NCBI GenBank assembly: GCA_019055375.1
Contig: JAHQIW010000858.1
Span: 1 to 64,000 of the forward strand
DNA: 64,000 nt
Direction of reading: 5' to 3'
Source: Parelaphostrongylus tenuis
Lineage: Eukaryota; Nematoda; Chromadorea; Rhabditida; Metastrongylidae
Shown here piece by piece: positions 1-12,247 of the stretch (the stretch's first letter is position 1; every line of letters starts with the position of its first letter). Below the pieces are notes generated by a model, which saw only the letters and a list, made by a program, of their open reading frames with translations, had not been told where the DNA came from and did not search any database. The position numbers and the translations under genes were made by a program.

Positions 1-400
1 AGCAAGAAAGCAGATGCAGAGTAGAAGCTAGGTGGACGAGGGAAGAGCAGCGCCGAGGAACCAAGACACGGGCAATAGCGGCAGGTAGCCTCCAAAGCAG
101 CTGTAGAGCCCAGGCGAGCGAGAGACACCTAACTTATTTGGCTCAAGGCTCCAACTTCAACGAGACATGTCCAAAAGGAGACTAAAACTCGGGCAGAAGG
201 CAGCAACGAGCGTACGAGGAGAGTTAGGCTTACGAGAGGGACAAAACTATACACGAGAGAGAAAAAGGTGAGCAAGACGATACTCAATCAAGCTCCCCAA
301 GCCGCCCCCCATTACCCACGACCTCGGTACGTAGAAGCACACCGCACAGCTCCAACAGAAGCACTAAATCTCTTGCGGAAATGAAGTGGAGAGCAGCATT
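1..400. other. GC-richer left-edge segment, unidentified
   Basis: The first ~360 bases are visibly richer in G and C than the AT-rich sequence that follows. One plus frame (from base 3) is open from the window edge to a TAA near base 183, about 60 codons rich in Arg, Ala, Gln and Glu. I recognise no domain and see no start codon. It could be the end of an exon or of a repeat that begins outside the window. Confidence 0.25.
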
Positions 401-802
401 TTTAACTTGACAGCGTCGCCATGAGGAAACTTTTGGATATGCGTTCTTACCCCCATGGATTCACGTTTTGTATCAAAAAGTAGTAAAATGTTAGACAGCT
501 GGCATTTTTTGCCGCAATAATTACGATAGAAAAGAACCTTTAGTACTAATCGACATTGAAAAAGATAGCACAGAAAAACTACAGTGAAGCGTCATTGTAG
601 GGGATCGAATCAGCAACCTTCACTGCGTACTGCGTGTCGCATACCATTGTGCCTAGTGGTAAAGACGAGTAAGATTGACCATGAATCCTACGCTGGAGCT
701 CACAGCCACAGAGGAGGCGGTGGAGCCGTTCTCACGCTGGGGCTGAGGGTGGCAGAACGCAGACAGTCCACTCTTGCCAGCTAAAAAAGTTAATATATAA
801 AG

Positions 803-865
803 TTAAGTGCATAGCGTACCCCTCACAGACTGATCAATACTATGAGCTTTGTCTTTGTACTCTGA
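803..865 (+). repeat. SINE-A tail fragment
   Basis: A short stretch (gtgcatagcgtacccctcac, followed by a match to tgatcaa...gagct) resembles the 3' end shared by the full SINE-A copies at 25.7 and 62.0 kb. No tRNA-like head is recognisable nearby, so this is a decayed remnant. Confidence 0.4.
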
Positions 866-3400
866 AGTAATAAAGGTCTAGAAGCTCCGAGCGTTCAAAA
901 TAGGGCAGTCAAGACGGGAAACTTTTTATGAAAGGTAGCAAAAGAGAAATTTTCTTATCCATCAAAAAATTTGAAGAAAGGTTGGTCGTACTTTGCAACT
1001 TTTCCAAATCAGAAACGTATCAAAAATCAAATGGAATAATAAAGAAGTTAAGCATAACTCGTTGCTAAAACGTGTAGCATAAGGAGAATATGTATCATAC
1101 CCATCTGTGAGGCGTATACGAAGCCAAGCACGGCGACGTATGCATGGAGTATTGCTCAAGGGCTAAACAACACTGAGCACTTTATCCTTCTAACTTCTCT
1201 ATACACGATAGAGCTACTATTAGATTTCTACTTTAAGGTCAGTGAACAATCAGTGTTACTATAACACCAGACCACAAACGCATGTCGTGCAATGGGTAGA
1301 GCTGCTCTGATGCACAAATGGATCGGCCCTTGATTCGTCCCTGCACTCGAATCTCATCTATCCCCAGCACCATACACATTTATTGTCAAAGCTTATTAGG
1401 CGCTCATATCATTGAGTCAGGTTTCCAACAATGTTAATCCAAGAGCGATACTGCGGAAAAATCGGTTTTAAAACTTTCTTTCTAAGTGCAAAGTGTTCAT
1501 AAAATTATAGAAAGTGTAACAAGTAGATAAAACAAAAATGCTTATTTTTTGAAGGCAAGCATTGAGTCTGTTTTCACGGACCAACAATTACATGGACGCT
1601 CGAACCATTTAGTTTATAAACAACTATGTGATAGAGATAGCTTCATCGTATAGTTTATGGTCCACTGATGAACTTCGTTCTTGTCGCCCAGACTTCTTTC
1701 TGTCTTTTTCAAAGTGTTCCTAGAGTAGCAGAATTTTAAAATGAAGAGGTTAGCAAAACATTCTGAATTGACTATTCAAACATATGATCTTGACTAATCG
1801 TTGATACAATTGCTGGTGACTGAGAAAAATCTCAGTGTGTTTTATAACGGCCATATAACGTCACGTAACTGATTAGACGTAAAACGAGGAAGTTAGCAAA
1901 CAAACTTTCAAAGATCATGTAATCTTCCAGAGTAGAGGAGTCGACTGTGGGGGTGTAGGGTGCTTTTTTTAGGTGTCGATTTTCATTCGAACTTGATTAA
2001 AAATGATTTCCGTTTTCTCTTCATATCGAATTCGAAAGCAAATGTCTTGAAGAATAGTTATCATAATAGAGAGAGAGAGAGAATTGACTATCTCAGGATC
2101 GGATTTGTACGGTAATAGTGACCGCAGTAGTTCTACAAGGGAGCTTCGCTTCCTTACTATCAGCTGCTAAAATGAAGAAGAAGAGCAGAACGACGAAAAA
2201 AGGTGGTTGTGATTATGAAACTTGAATAGCAATCAGAATTTCAATATTGTCTAATGATTTGTAATGTCAACGCATAACTCACATACGACTACCGATGAAT
2301 GCTTGAGGATTGCTACAGTATCGTCACCGTCATCATCAGTGTGATCCTCATGTCTACAAGACCATTATATATGATAACAATTTTTAAATATTGCAAAATA
2401 TTGGTAACTCCTAGAGATATGTCTAAGGAAAAAACGGTGCCTTCAAACGATAGAACAAGCAAAAATATCGCTCAATGCATCGTGCCTTTCATTTTCAACA
2501 AAATAGCATTTAAAATTACATTGAATTTTTGAAAGTGAGGTTTGAAAAACAGTCGTTGAGATGGAAATAAGCATAGCTAAAAGTATTGCTTGAAAATGGA
2601 CAATTTGGAGAAATCCGTAGTAGTTGTTGAAATATCTTTAAACACTCAAAAATTTTACCTAGCTCATAGCCGGATATATGACAGGTTATGCCAAATACAA
2701 GGCTGCATAATTTGTGTTAAAGGTGATGCTACTGATGGCGTGATTGTAGATGTTCAGCTGTGGTATGTCTGATCCTCCGTTATGCGTTCGGGTACAAATA
2801 GATGCGAATAGTCCAAAAATAGTATCTTGGGATCATATCTGGCTCAGCACCATATTTCAGAACGATTCTTACTGACCTGAGCCAAGCACATCCGTGACTC
2901 TTGCCTTTCTGGCTGGTCTATATCAAATAACTGAAAGAGTTCAGAAGGACTAAACAGTGGGTGCTCAAAAGAGAAGTTTACTCTGCTGCTAAAACGTCGA
3001 TGTTGATCCTCTTCTGTTGAGATGGCGAAAATGTTTGATTGAGGACATTAAACGCTAATTTGACCATTCTAAGCTGTGCAAAAGGTGGAACCGACCAAAC
3101 GCCGGCTGTTGCGAAAAAAAAAAGTGTAATGACGAATTCTCAACTATTTATCATGAAAACAGTGAATTGCTAACCAATTCCGAGGCTAATTGAAACTCGC
3201 TAGCGAGTTTTTACACATTCAATATCCGTAACATCCACCACAGACATTATACCAATAGGGAACAGCAGAAGCTAGACTAAATAAAGTGCTATCAGTGAGG
3301 AGACCATTATTGATACAAAGTCTGCTCATAAACCTTCAAAGCTCAGCACAAATAATTTAATAAGTTTTTCAGTCGTCTCCTAACTCTTGAGGGACAACGT
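866..3400. other. Intergenic AT-rich DNA without a supported gene
   Basis: Only short ORFs (under 80 codons) with no recognisable protein features occur here. Bases 1276-1380 look like a degenerate tRNA-type SINE head, with gggtagagct as a possible A box and ttgattcgtc as a weak B box. A (GA)n tract lies near 2071-2082. Confidence 0.5.
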
Positions 3401-3439
3401 GTACCAGCTGAGGGACACGATTGTTCGAAGGCTTTTCTT

Positions 3440-5900
3440 GCCGCATAAAAGTTTTTTCTTAGACATTTAGAAATCATTCGAAAGCTCAAATCTCTGCGAT
3501 TTCAATAGTTTACTCAGTTTAAGAAAAGACTTTTTATTACGTTCCAGCAGCGAAAATAAAATTATGGTTCACACCCAATTTTCTTCATCTGCTCGAGTGG
3601 GGTTTCGATATGGCTATTTACTAAAATTTCATTAGGCATTAGATAGCCCAAATGTCTAAGATATGGCGATGTAATTGATTTTCTAAAAGGCTACCATAGA
3701 ACGCTATAAGAGCGAAAAAAGATCACATTTCACGCCTGACATGTTACCCCGCAGCTTGGACTGCACCGGTAGTATATAGGTAATTATAGGTGATATTTAT
3801 ACGTCATAGGTCTCGCATTGTTACATAGAGCATGAAATATCATGAATAACTTTTTACAAAGGTTTTTTGATATAAAGAATTATTACCTCTCTTGAAACCC
3901 TTCAATTTCCAGTAGTAATTCCACGTTATTGTAAAGAATAAAAGTTTCAACTTATTGTGAACTTGTATCGCCTGTCCTGCGAGAACGAAGCTTGAAAGAA
4001 CATCTTCTACAACTAAGTATTTTTAATAAAAATCTATGTGGAGAGAATCTAATTTGTAACTCGAGTAAGTGTAGGAAGAGCGCGCGTTCATCATTGAGTG
4101 TCATACGGTACTTCCCCTATCAAACTCATGCTGGAAAAAGTATTTTCCGCTCTTTCTAGGCACTTTGGCAGTTATTAGAAGCTCAAATTTCGAGAATTTG
4201 AAAGATGTACTTTTTCCAAAGGTCTCTACATTACGCTGCACCAGTGAAAAGAAAATATTATTGAACACTCAAACATCTTTGGATGAGCAAACCTCTTCCT
4301 TGTAAAGTTCAGGAATTCTTCGATAGCACAAATCTTGAAGAATTTAACAGCATTTTTGGTTTTCCAAGAAATCTCTTCAATGCGCTGCAACACTGAAATC
4401 AAAACTGCATTTCACATGCCTCGCGGGATGCCTTCCACCGGTATGTAGATGTATTTCGCAACATTAGCACCAATCCATTGCCTTCCAAGTACCTGCCGTT
4501 AGCTTAAATTTTGAGAATTTCATTAGCGGGCTTGTCTTTTCAAAGTAGTCTCTTTGCGAGCTTAGCGACAGAAATAAAATTATGTTGCGCATGTGAGTAT
4601 TTTTCGCTAGGTACGGCTTTTATCTCAGGCTTTTATACCATTCGATAGCGCAAATCTTAACAATTCCAATGGCGTGTTTAATCTTTCAGAAAGACTTCCT
4701 AATTCGTTGTCACAGATAAAAGAATGTTGGGTTTTACGCCTAGCGCGCACCGCATGCCAAGTGTAAACTACGCTGCGCGATCGACACGGCGCCGAGTGTG
4801 AAACTCTAATCTTTCAGCTGTAAGAACGCATCTAACGTCCTTTTCAAAAACCAAGCTTATCATTGAGATAGTTGAATTTGTGTTATCGAATTGTTACTGA
4901 GAAACTTATTGAAAATCTCTATTCAGCAAAGGATGCTTGAGTGCGAAAGAAAATGTGATACTTATATGTTGAGCGGCTGCAAATATTTGAGCCGATCTCA
5001 TTCGCTGGACAAGAAATTTTTCATAGGAGTGTTAGTATTCATTAAAAAGCACCAATCTCTGGCTACAACTTTACGCTGCTGATTTTCCAAAACACCCTTT
5101 TATAACCCTGTAGCCTTCAGAATAAAAATTTCTTTCTCACTCGCCTTTAACCTTCATTTTTTAGCACGGAGAATAATTCGCTAGAGAAGCACCAGCCCAG
5201 GAGGCATATCAACGTGTAGAGAGTTATCCTTAGTAGTAGAATCATGCCGTTTCTATCCAGAGGTTAACCGATGCGGTGAAAAAAATTCCCCATACAATAA
5301 AAAAAAGTAAGCTTACCTTTCCAACGGATAGTGTGATGATCAATATTGAGTATGCGCGTAGATCAAGCGATTAGCTTACTAATCCGTACGTCGCTGGGCT
5401 GCTTCACATTTTGCCATTTTAATCAGCTATGAACCTTTTCGCTGACTTTGTATCGCGGCCGACTCATGAACGGGTCACTAGGGACAGGGCAATCAGTCGC
5501 GTTTGAATTATTTCTATTCATTTGGGAATTTTTTCACCATATCAAATGAAACTTTAGATAAAAACGTGAACGATAATAGGAAAAACTCCTTTACAATGTT
5601 ATATGCTTGCTGTTTATTCCAGCGATTTATACACGTAACAAAAATGAAGGCGAAAATGGATGTGTGCTTAACAAAATTTTATCAGGATTGCTACAGTGTT
5701 ATCGAAGAGGGTTCTGAAAAACCGGCACCGTAGCTTTGTAGAGATTCACCATTTCTATAGAAAAACAGATATAACTAGAGCCAGAGATTTGAGCTTTTGA
5801 TAAGTAGCTACTCCTACGAAAACTTCCTGAGTCAACGAATGAGATCGGCTCAAGGACTTGGTTCGCCGTTAACTAAAAGTGCCGGAAAGTCACTTCACCT
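3440..5900. repeat. Fold-back repeat built of ~130-bp units, copy 1
   Basis: The same diverged unit recurs at about 3466, 4171, 4318, 4498 and 4640. Each begins with something like attcgatagcgcaaatctt and ends near a tttcacac motif. After about 4770 the unit appears in the opposite orientation (gttatcgaattgttac near 4882; ttgagcttttgataa near 5790). The structure is therefore two inverted arms of tandem units around a centre containing gcgcgatcgacacggcgccg. No protein is encoded. The layout matches fold-back DNA elements, but this family is unidentified. Confidence 0.65.
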
Positions 5901-6670
5901 TTACAGTATAATATAAAAACCATTTGAAAATAAAGGCACATCCTTCAGATTCTCGATAATCTCAAGCAATTGGAATAAATACTAAAACCTTAAAAAGGTT
6001 GAAAAAAATACTTTATTCGGAATATGCGGTATTGGAATAGGCTAAAAACTACCAAGAATACTTCACTGGGGGACACACATATTTATGACCAATAGTTTGC
6101 ATAATGCCGATGTTCTAAGCCTTATATTCAAACACTGTTTGTACCTTCTGCTCAGAATTTCTTCCCACGATTCATAAGTAATCAATTTTCTCACAGCACC
6201 AACCCTGAATAATTGAAAATCAAAGCGAATGCTTGATATAAAACTTAGTTATAGTGAAGGTCTCGATGGGCAGGTATCGAATGCAAACATTCAACATATT
6301 TTTGATAAATCAATAACTGTTCTTCAACTTCTATGCACTATGATGATTTCTTGGGTCTCAATTGAAACCTATGAAAAGCAAAACTGGAAGAATACTTGTG
6401 ATCCCCTTTGTACAATTGCAGTACAATTGATTGAATACAAATTCAGTACGATCCGCCGTGTAAAACCAGGCTTTTTTTCATAGAAGACAAGCATAAGTAA
6501 ACCAAGGTACATGAGCGAGTAGAGTGAATCTTGTTTAATCAAAGAAGTTAGTACAAGAATCTAGGGAATTTTTGCCAAAAGAAGAAAGAAACTTAATCAA
6601 AGCAACGAAAATTTGCGCAATTCGTTCTGTGCGCATGACTTCTACAGCCGTCCGTTGGGGTCAAAAAACA
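3910..6670. repeat. Long dispersed repeat, copy 1 (partner at 60.04-62.63 kb)
   Basis: Collinear blocks match the 60-62.6 kb region. Examples are cttgtatcgcctgtc near 3962 versus tttgtatcgcctgtc near 60091, gtaagtgt/gtaagtgc with gcgcgttcatc soon after, gaccaatag near 6087 versus 61743, and the end block with tagccgtccgtt near 6645 versus 62600. The two copies are diverged with indels, so this looks like an old repeat family rather than a recent duplication. It includes the fold-back arms and about 0.8 kb to their right. Confidence 0.7.
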
Positions 6671-7870
6671 TACTGTAGCATTCTAACTACGAGAGAGACG
6701 GTTGAAGACATAGCGGAGTAGTCAGCAAAAGCATTTCAGCAAAAAAGAGAAGGTAGTCGATTCTTCTCCTAGTGCTTTCCTGCAATTCACGTGGAAACGT
6801 CTTAGCTCAATTTTCTCCAATATTATAAGATATAACGACTCGGCCATCAATCATTTGCAATGAAGAAATCTTCGAGTAACAATCAATGCCACCTATAAAT
6901 AAAAGGTTTGGAGACTTTTTGAGTGGTGTACACAAGTGAGCAAATCAGATGTAATAAGTGCAGGGATCCAAACAATCGAAGTGGTGGCTGATCTTGTAAA
7001 CTAAGAATGGACAGATCATGTTTACAGCTTGATTGAACTGGTACGAACGCCAACCATTGATATGAGCGAGATCCTATCTCAATTAAATATGAGAAAATAA
7101 AACTCGGGAGGAATGTAAAAATTTGGAGAAATAGCCAAATCGACCATGGAGTAAAATCCCAAAAAGTCGCATATTTTAACGTGACTAGTATTATAATAGG
7201 TTATGAATATGAGACATCATTTCTGTGACGAGAACCAAAGTAAAAAGGCTTTCGTTTATGAGAACTTTCTTTTTCTTTCTTCTATAATCCAAATTGTTGC
7301 AAATAATAAAGCTTCCATCATATTTTTTCAATTCTGAACTAAGATTATCTCTTCCTTTCAACGGCAATATCATTAAAATCAGTCCCATTCTAGAGTTCTG
7401 ATATTTTCGAATTTTTTTCTCACACCTATCTCACAATGAATAATGATCACCCCGTATTGCAATTCAACTTTAAACACTGGTTTTGATAGAATCTAAGAGC
7501 CAAATTTTTTCATGCTTAGAAAAAGTCCTTCAATATCTGATTGAACTTTCTGCTGTTCAAAACCTGTTTCATAAAATTGTCTAATTGAACTTATGTGGAA
7601 GAAAACACGAGTCAATCATCACTACTTCGCAACGACATCTAGGAAATATGTTGATAACATCATCATGAATTTATAATTATCATGGGTAGTTCAAACATGA
7701 AGCGGCGAGAGAAAAATCAAGGCCGCAAATTCTGGAAAAAGAATTTGGGATCTTACGCCCACTTTTAATTCATGGTCCTCTTAGATATGTTCGTAATTCT
7801 CGGTACCGGAGAAGAAAACACCAAATTTATTAATCCACAAGTAATCAAAGTGGCTTAACAACACTATCCA
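6671..7870. other. Intergenic AT-rich DNA, nothing recognised
   Basis: No exon-like open frame with flanking splice sites, no RNA gene and no clear repeat was seen. Confidence 0.5.
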
Positions 7871-7879
7871 AAGTCTACA

Positions 7880-8420
7880 CCATCAGGCCAGCAATCAGAT
7901 GGTACTATTGGATCCCGGATCCGATTAACAGTCAGTCAACAGATCAATACTACCCTCATAGAACTCAGGACTGTACGGCTACTGATCCAGCAACTCCCAG
8001 CCGATTCAGTCATCGTCCTCTTTGTCATTTAACAACATAAGTCTTGCGCTTTCTTGAAGCAGGATGAAACTGCAGCGACGTCGACGTACAGGGCCCGATT
8101 GCAGCAGTTCAGGTGTCCGTATGACCACAGTCACAATTGTCGGCCAACTCCTTGATAGTCAAAGTCGGATCCTCTTCAAGTACTTCGATGACGGCATCTT
8201 AATCAACTTCGTGTGGGCATTCGTAGCGCAGTTGGTCGGTCCTTCAAGTTAGTATTGCCGGGCGCGAAACTCAGCAAAGAACCGAAACGTTGTTCGCCTG
8301 GACGCAAATTCTTGAGCCTCGTCACAGTTGACTCGTTGGAAGGCGGCCTATGCATCGCTTCTCAAATTGTACTCGTAAAGCAGCAACTTGTGAAAAAGGC
8401 TCCATTGAGAGGGCTATGAT
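7880..8420. other. GC-richer patch, probable repeat
   Basis: This patch has clearly higher GC than its surroundings and several overlapping short ORFs on the plus strand. Near 8214-8240 the string cgtagcgcagttggtcgg looks like a tRNA A box, so part of it may be a tRNA-headed SINE. I found no second copy in the window. Confidence 0.3.
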
Positions 8421-9661
8421 GCGACATGTATGGATAAATTTGGTACTAAAAGGAAGCTCAGAGAATCCTACAAATAGCTGTATTGATTTGTTGTCAAAGA
8501 GATGACAGAATTAAGTTCAGGCTGATGGCGCAGACTCTGGATAGTGTTGCTATGCAATTTTGATTACTTTTTTTAATACATTTGATGTTATTACTCCATT
8601 TTCAGGCTTATGAGACGACCTAGTACTAAACATTTATTATTTTTCCAAAATAAAGTAAAGAATTCATCTTTTTCTAACACTAAATCTACTTATATGTTGA
8701 CTTCGCTTATCCTCACATGTCAACAAACATTGGTCCAATCTTCCTGCGACCTCGAAGCGTTTCAGCAAATTTATATTTGGAGACTTACATTGAAAAAGTA
8801 AGTGTTTGTTATTAATCAATTTCTTACTGATTTACCACGTATCCGACTAGAAATGTAGAGGTGAATGAATGTTCATTGCGTTTATGAACCGACAGACGGT
8901 AGTTTACCAATGTGTCAAATAGATGTTGTTCTTGGTGATGGCATGTACGGCTTGCTGGATTGCGCAGTAGAGGTCGATCCAAAGGCTCCTTGGTTCACGG
9001 CATCTCCAATCACTAAGCTGCATATGTGCTTCCATAGTATAAAACGAATATATCACTATTTCCACAATGAGTTGTAGGCGGAGTGCTGTAACTGAGCTCA
9101 AAATTTTCTCTTATTTTCGGCCTAGTTTCAAACCACCGCGTACATCAAGCAAATAGTTTTAAGTTTCCATTTGTGAGACATAACGGTAATTGGAAGAGAA
9201 ACAGTCGATGAAGGCATTCTTTAAAGTTGACGACCTTCCATACTTCCTCATAAATAATTGAATAATTTCACTGCTTACACTCAGCCCATGTGGACCAGTG
9301 TTTTTTTGCGTTTTTCATTTGAACTTGAAGCTTTTCATGCAGAAATCACTGAAATTTCAATTGAAACGTAGTTCAATTTATCTATCTGACGATAAGCTTA
9401 AAACGGCGTGCATGCTGTGTATCTTATGAAAGTAAAGCACAGCTTTTCGAAACGTCCTTGTGGTTATGTCATCCAGTAACCGGCTCCTCTTGCAAAGAGG
9501 AAAAGGAAAGACAGGTCCGGATAGCTTCATATGGACTCACCGCCCCTTATTGCGTTCTTTCGTCCCTCGATAGACACCGGCTTACTCGGCTAATTGAGAC
9601 TGCATTCTTTTGGCTCATCGGATTTGCTATTTAGTTGTATTGTAACAGTGGCAATCTAACT
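8421..9661. other. Upstream region of the DUF148-type gene
   Basis: No exon with consistent splice sites was found. The ~200 bases before the ATG at 9662 are GC-richer. Two AG acceptors upstream (after tttgctattt, about 9633, and after tgtaac, about 9647) could take a trans-spliced leader, as is common in nematodes. That role is inferred. Confidence 0.35.
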
Positions 9662-9724
9662 ATGTTGACGGCAATTCTGAATCTAGTACTATTAATTTTC
9701 ATCAAACAAGTGTTGTCGGAGCAG
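9662..9724 (+). CDS. DUF148-type gene exon 1: signal peptide
   Basis: Encodes MLTAILNLVLLIFIKQVLSE plus Q, a compact signal peptide with a hydrophobic core. It ends at GCAG|GTGAAT in phase 0. The exon is too short to appear as a long ORF. Confidence 0.75.
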
Positions 9725-12211
9725 GTGAATTCCTAATTTTCTCCTTGATTACCTTTGGGAGCACGAAAAAGACGAATCGTGTAAATGGTTAATGTTATAT
9801 CAAAAAATTGAAATACAAGCACACCTCATGAGAAAAATTTCGTCCTTGAAGAAATTTTCTATAGCAATTTTCAGAGATCTCTTCAACTTCGTGAGCAAAA
9901 ATGTGGACTTCCAGATAATTACGATCGGTTGCCAGATTATGCACAAGCGGAGCTGGATGAAGTTTGGTACTAGTTTCTCATTTATTGTAGAGATGATTTT
10001 AAGCTAAGTAGCTAAGTAACTGTTGCTCAGGCGTACCTGGTTGCCTGGTACACCGTGCACAAAAGAGTTGGAAATTCAACAGGATATCTTCAACTTGGTG
10101 AAGGCCTTCAGTAACAAGGTGGAACGAAAAAGTATGCGTAGTGTCATGATATGTTTATTATTCACATGACTTCATTTTTCTAAAATTCAGTCGTCTGTTA
10201 ACAGCGTAATCTCCTTGCGTGATCGCTGACAAAAACCACTCTGCAACCTCTCACTAACAGTAATGCGTTGTAGTGATTTTTCCTTCCTGTCAACGTAAAT
10301 TTAACATATTCTCAGAGAAAAGCCGGGATTTACTTAGCGTTTTGGAAATTTGGATGCATGTGAAAGAGTAATTTATTTTATTATTATTCTTGTGATACAA
10401 ATAAATATGTGAAATAGTAGCTTCTCCTTCATTTTTTTCTCATTTTTCAAGTCTGTTATCTTTCGTCTTACTATACATAAGCCACAGACACTCTGCATTT
10501 TCGTCTCGAGATAAAAGCGGAGTGTTTGCCTGACGCTCCTGTAGAAATAGCCATGCCTGCCTTCACCTTCCCAAACTGGTTCCTACCACCTCACCATATT
10601 TGGATCTGTGTGTGCTTTGCTTAACACTAAGTATGGGGCATAATATAGTGTGTAGAGCAGTGTCTCTTCCACCACTGGACCATACGCACTAGCACTATGG
10701 CAGACGCAGATATTTCGTATGTATGTACTCATTAGAGAGATACTTCTATCGTGTGCAGCCATTAGGTGCTCGCTCCGTGATAAATTCATCTTGACTGGAT
10801 ATTTGGCATTTCCAGGCGAAATCAATAATTCATCTATATTATCCAACCTAATGGGAATTAGTGTCACTATCCTCCTGGACAAGTTTAATATCAATTTTTC
10901 AACCTGAGGGGATAGAATGTGTAGTGAGCCTGAGAATCGGGAAGTGAACTAGCTACATTTTTATGGCCGTATACCTCTAACCATTATGTTACACGCATTC
11001 TATTTTTATTTACGCAAGGCAAATCTCAGCAAACTCTCATAGCTTATTTCTCGCTGAAAATACCCAAGTAAAGGGCATTATGATATAGAAAAGAGTCCTC
11101 TCCTCCTAAACCCTACTGTGTAATCCTACTCTGTGGCGCGAAATAATATGTCGTGCAAGTACTGGATAACTCGGTTTATACCAATTTTCACTATGCTAAC
11201 AGAATCAATTTATCTGAAGAATGAAGGAAAAAGGTAGTTTTCTAACACAGCAGTGAGTTGTTGTTTTGGTTGATAATCATAACATAGAATATGGATCAGG
11301 GTAATAACGCGTGAGGAGTGATGTTGTACGTGGACAAATACCACAGTAGCTATTAAAAGCTTGATGACGACGGCTCAGTTTTGTAACCAGTACATAAGTG
11401 GTGTAAAACCTACACTTCAGAAAGAGGATCTTATAACCAACTAGATTTTTTCAGAAGAAAGTGAGAATAGTAGTAGGCGACGGTATATAGTGCCAGCTGC
11501 CACAACTCCATTTGATTATGATGACGATTACGTTGTACAAGTAATTTTCTATTGAATTTTTACTCAATCCTGGATGTGCACGCACCCAAACATCTTTTTA
11601 GAGCTCAGCCTCATTCCCGAACCTCATCGGAGCTGCAGCTGACACTAATCGAAGAGCGCAATCAAAATCAGCTCGTCTATATGAGGTTTCTACTGTTATT
11701 TTCATGCAGCATCGTTACGATAATCATATATCACACGAGTGATAAATCAGTATTTTGCTACTTGAAACTTTGTACTTCTCTTCGGATGAATTTAATGAGT
11801 CGCATATTTTGACGATATCAGTCAAATAATGAACAAAAATACACTATCTTTTTGTGATGACGTTGATAACAGTGAATTACTGATAATTTCATACGATTAC
11901 TTCTTTATAACTGCTTAGTGATCCTTGTTATAAACAGTCACTGCCATTCTTATTATGCACAGTTACTGCGGAGTTCGAGAATGTATTCATCTCCAAGTAC
12001 TACAATGATTATCCAAGTATACTGCGATACAAAAGACAATCCTTGTACACACAAAAAATGAGTTCACACTGAGCAATGGTTGGTTACAAGCTGTGTTTCC
12101 ACCCGATATGAAAACCCCATAAGCGTATCTCTTTTCGGGAAGCTCACTGTAAATCAGTACCGCCATGCTCTCGTAGAGTATGGGAATTGACCAAAAGCGA
12201 ATTTGAATGAA

Positions 12212-12247
<36 letters not shown>

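Noticed and set aside
10583..10894. 103-codon minus ORF inside the DUF148-type gene's intron 3
   Set aside because: No domain, no splice support, and an overlapping plus ORF of similar quality; consistent with chance.
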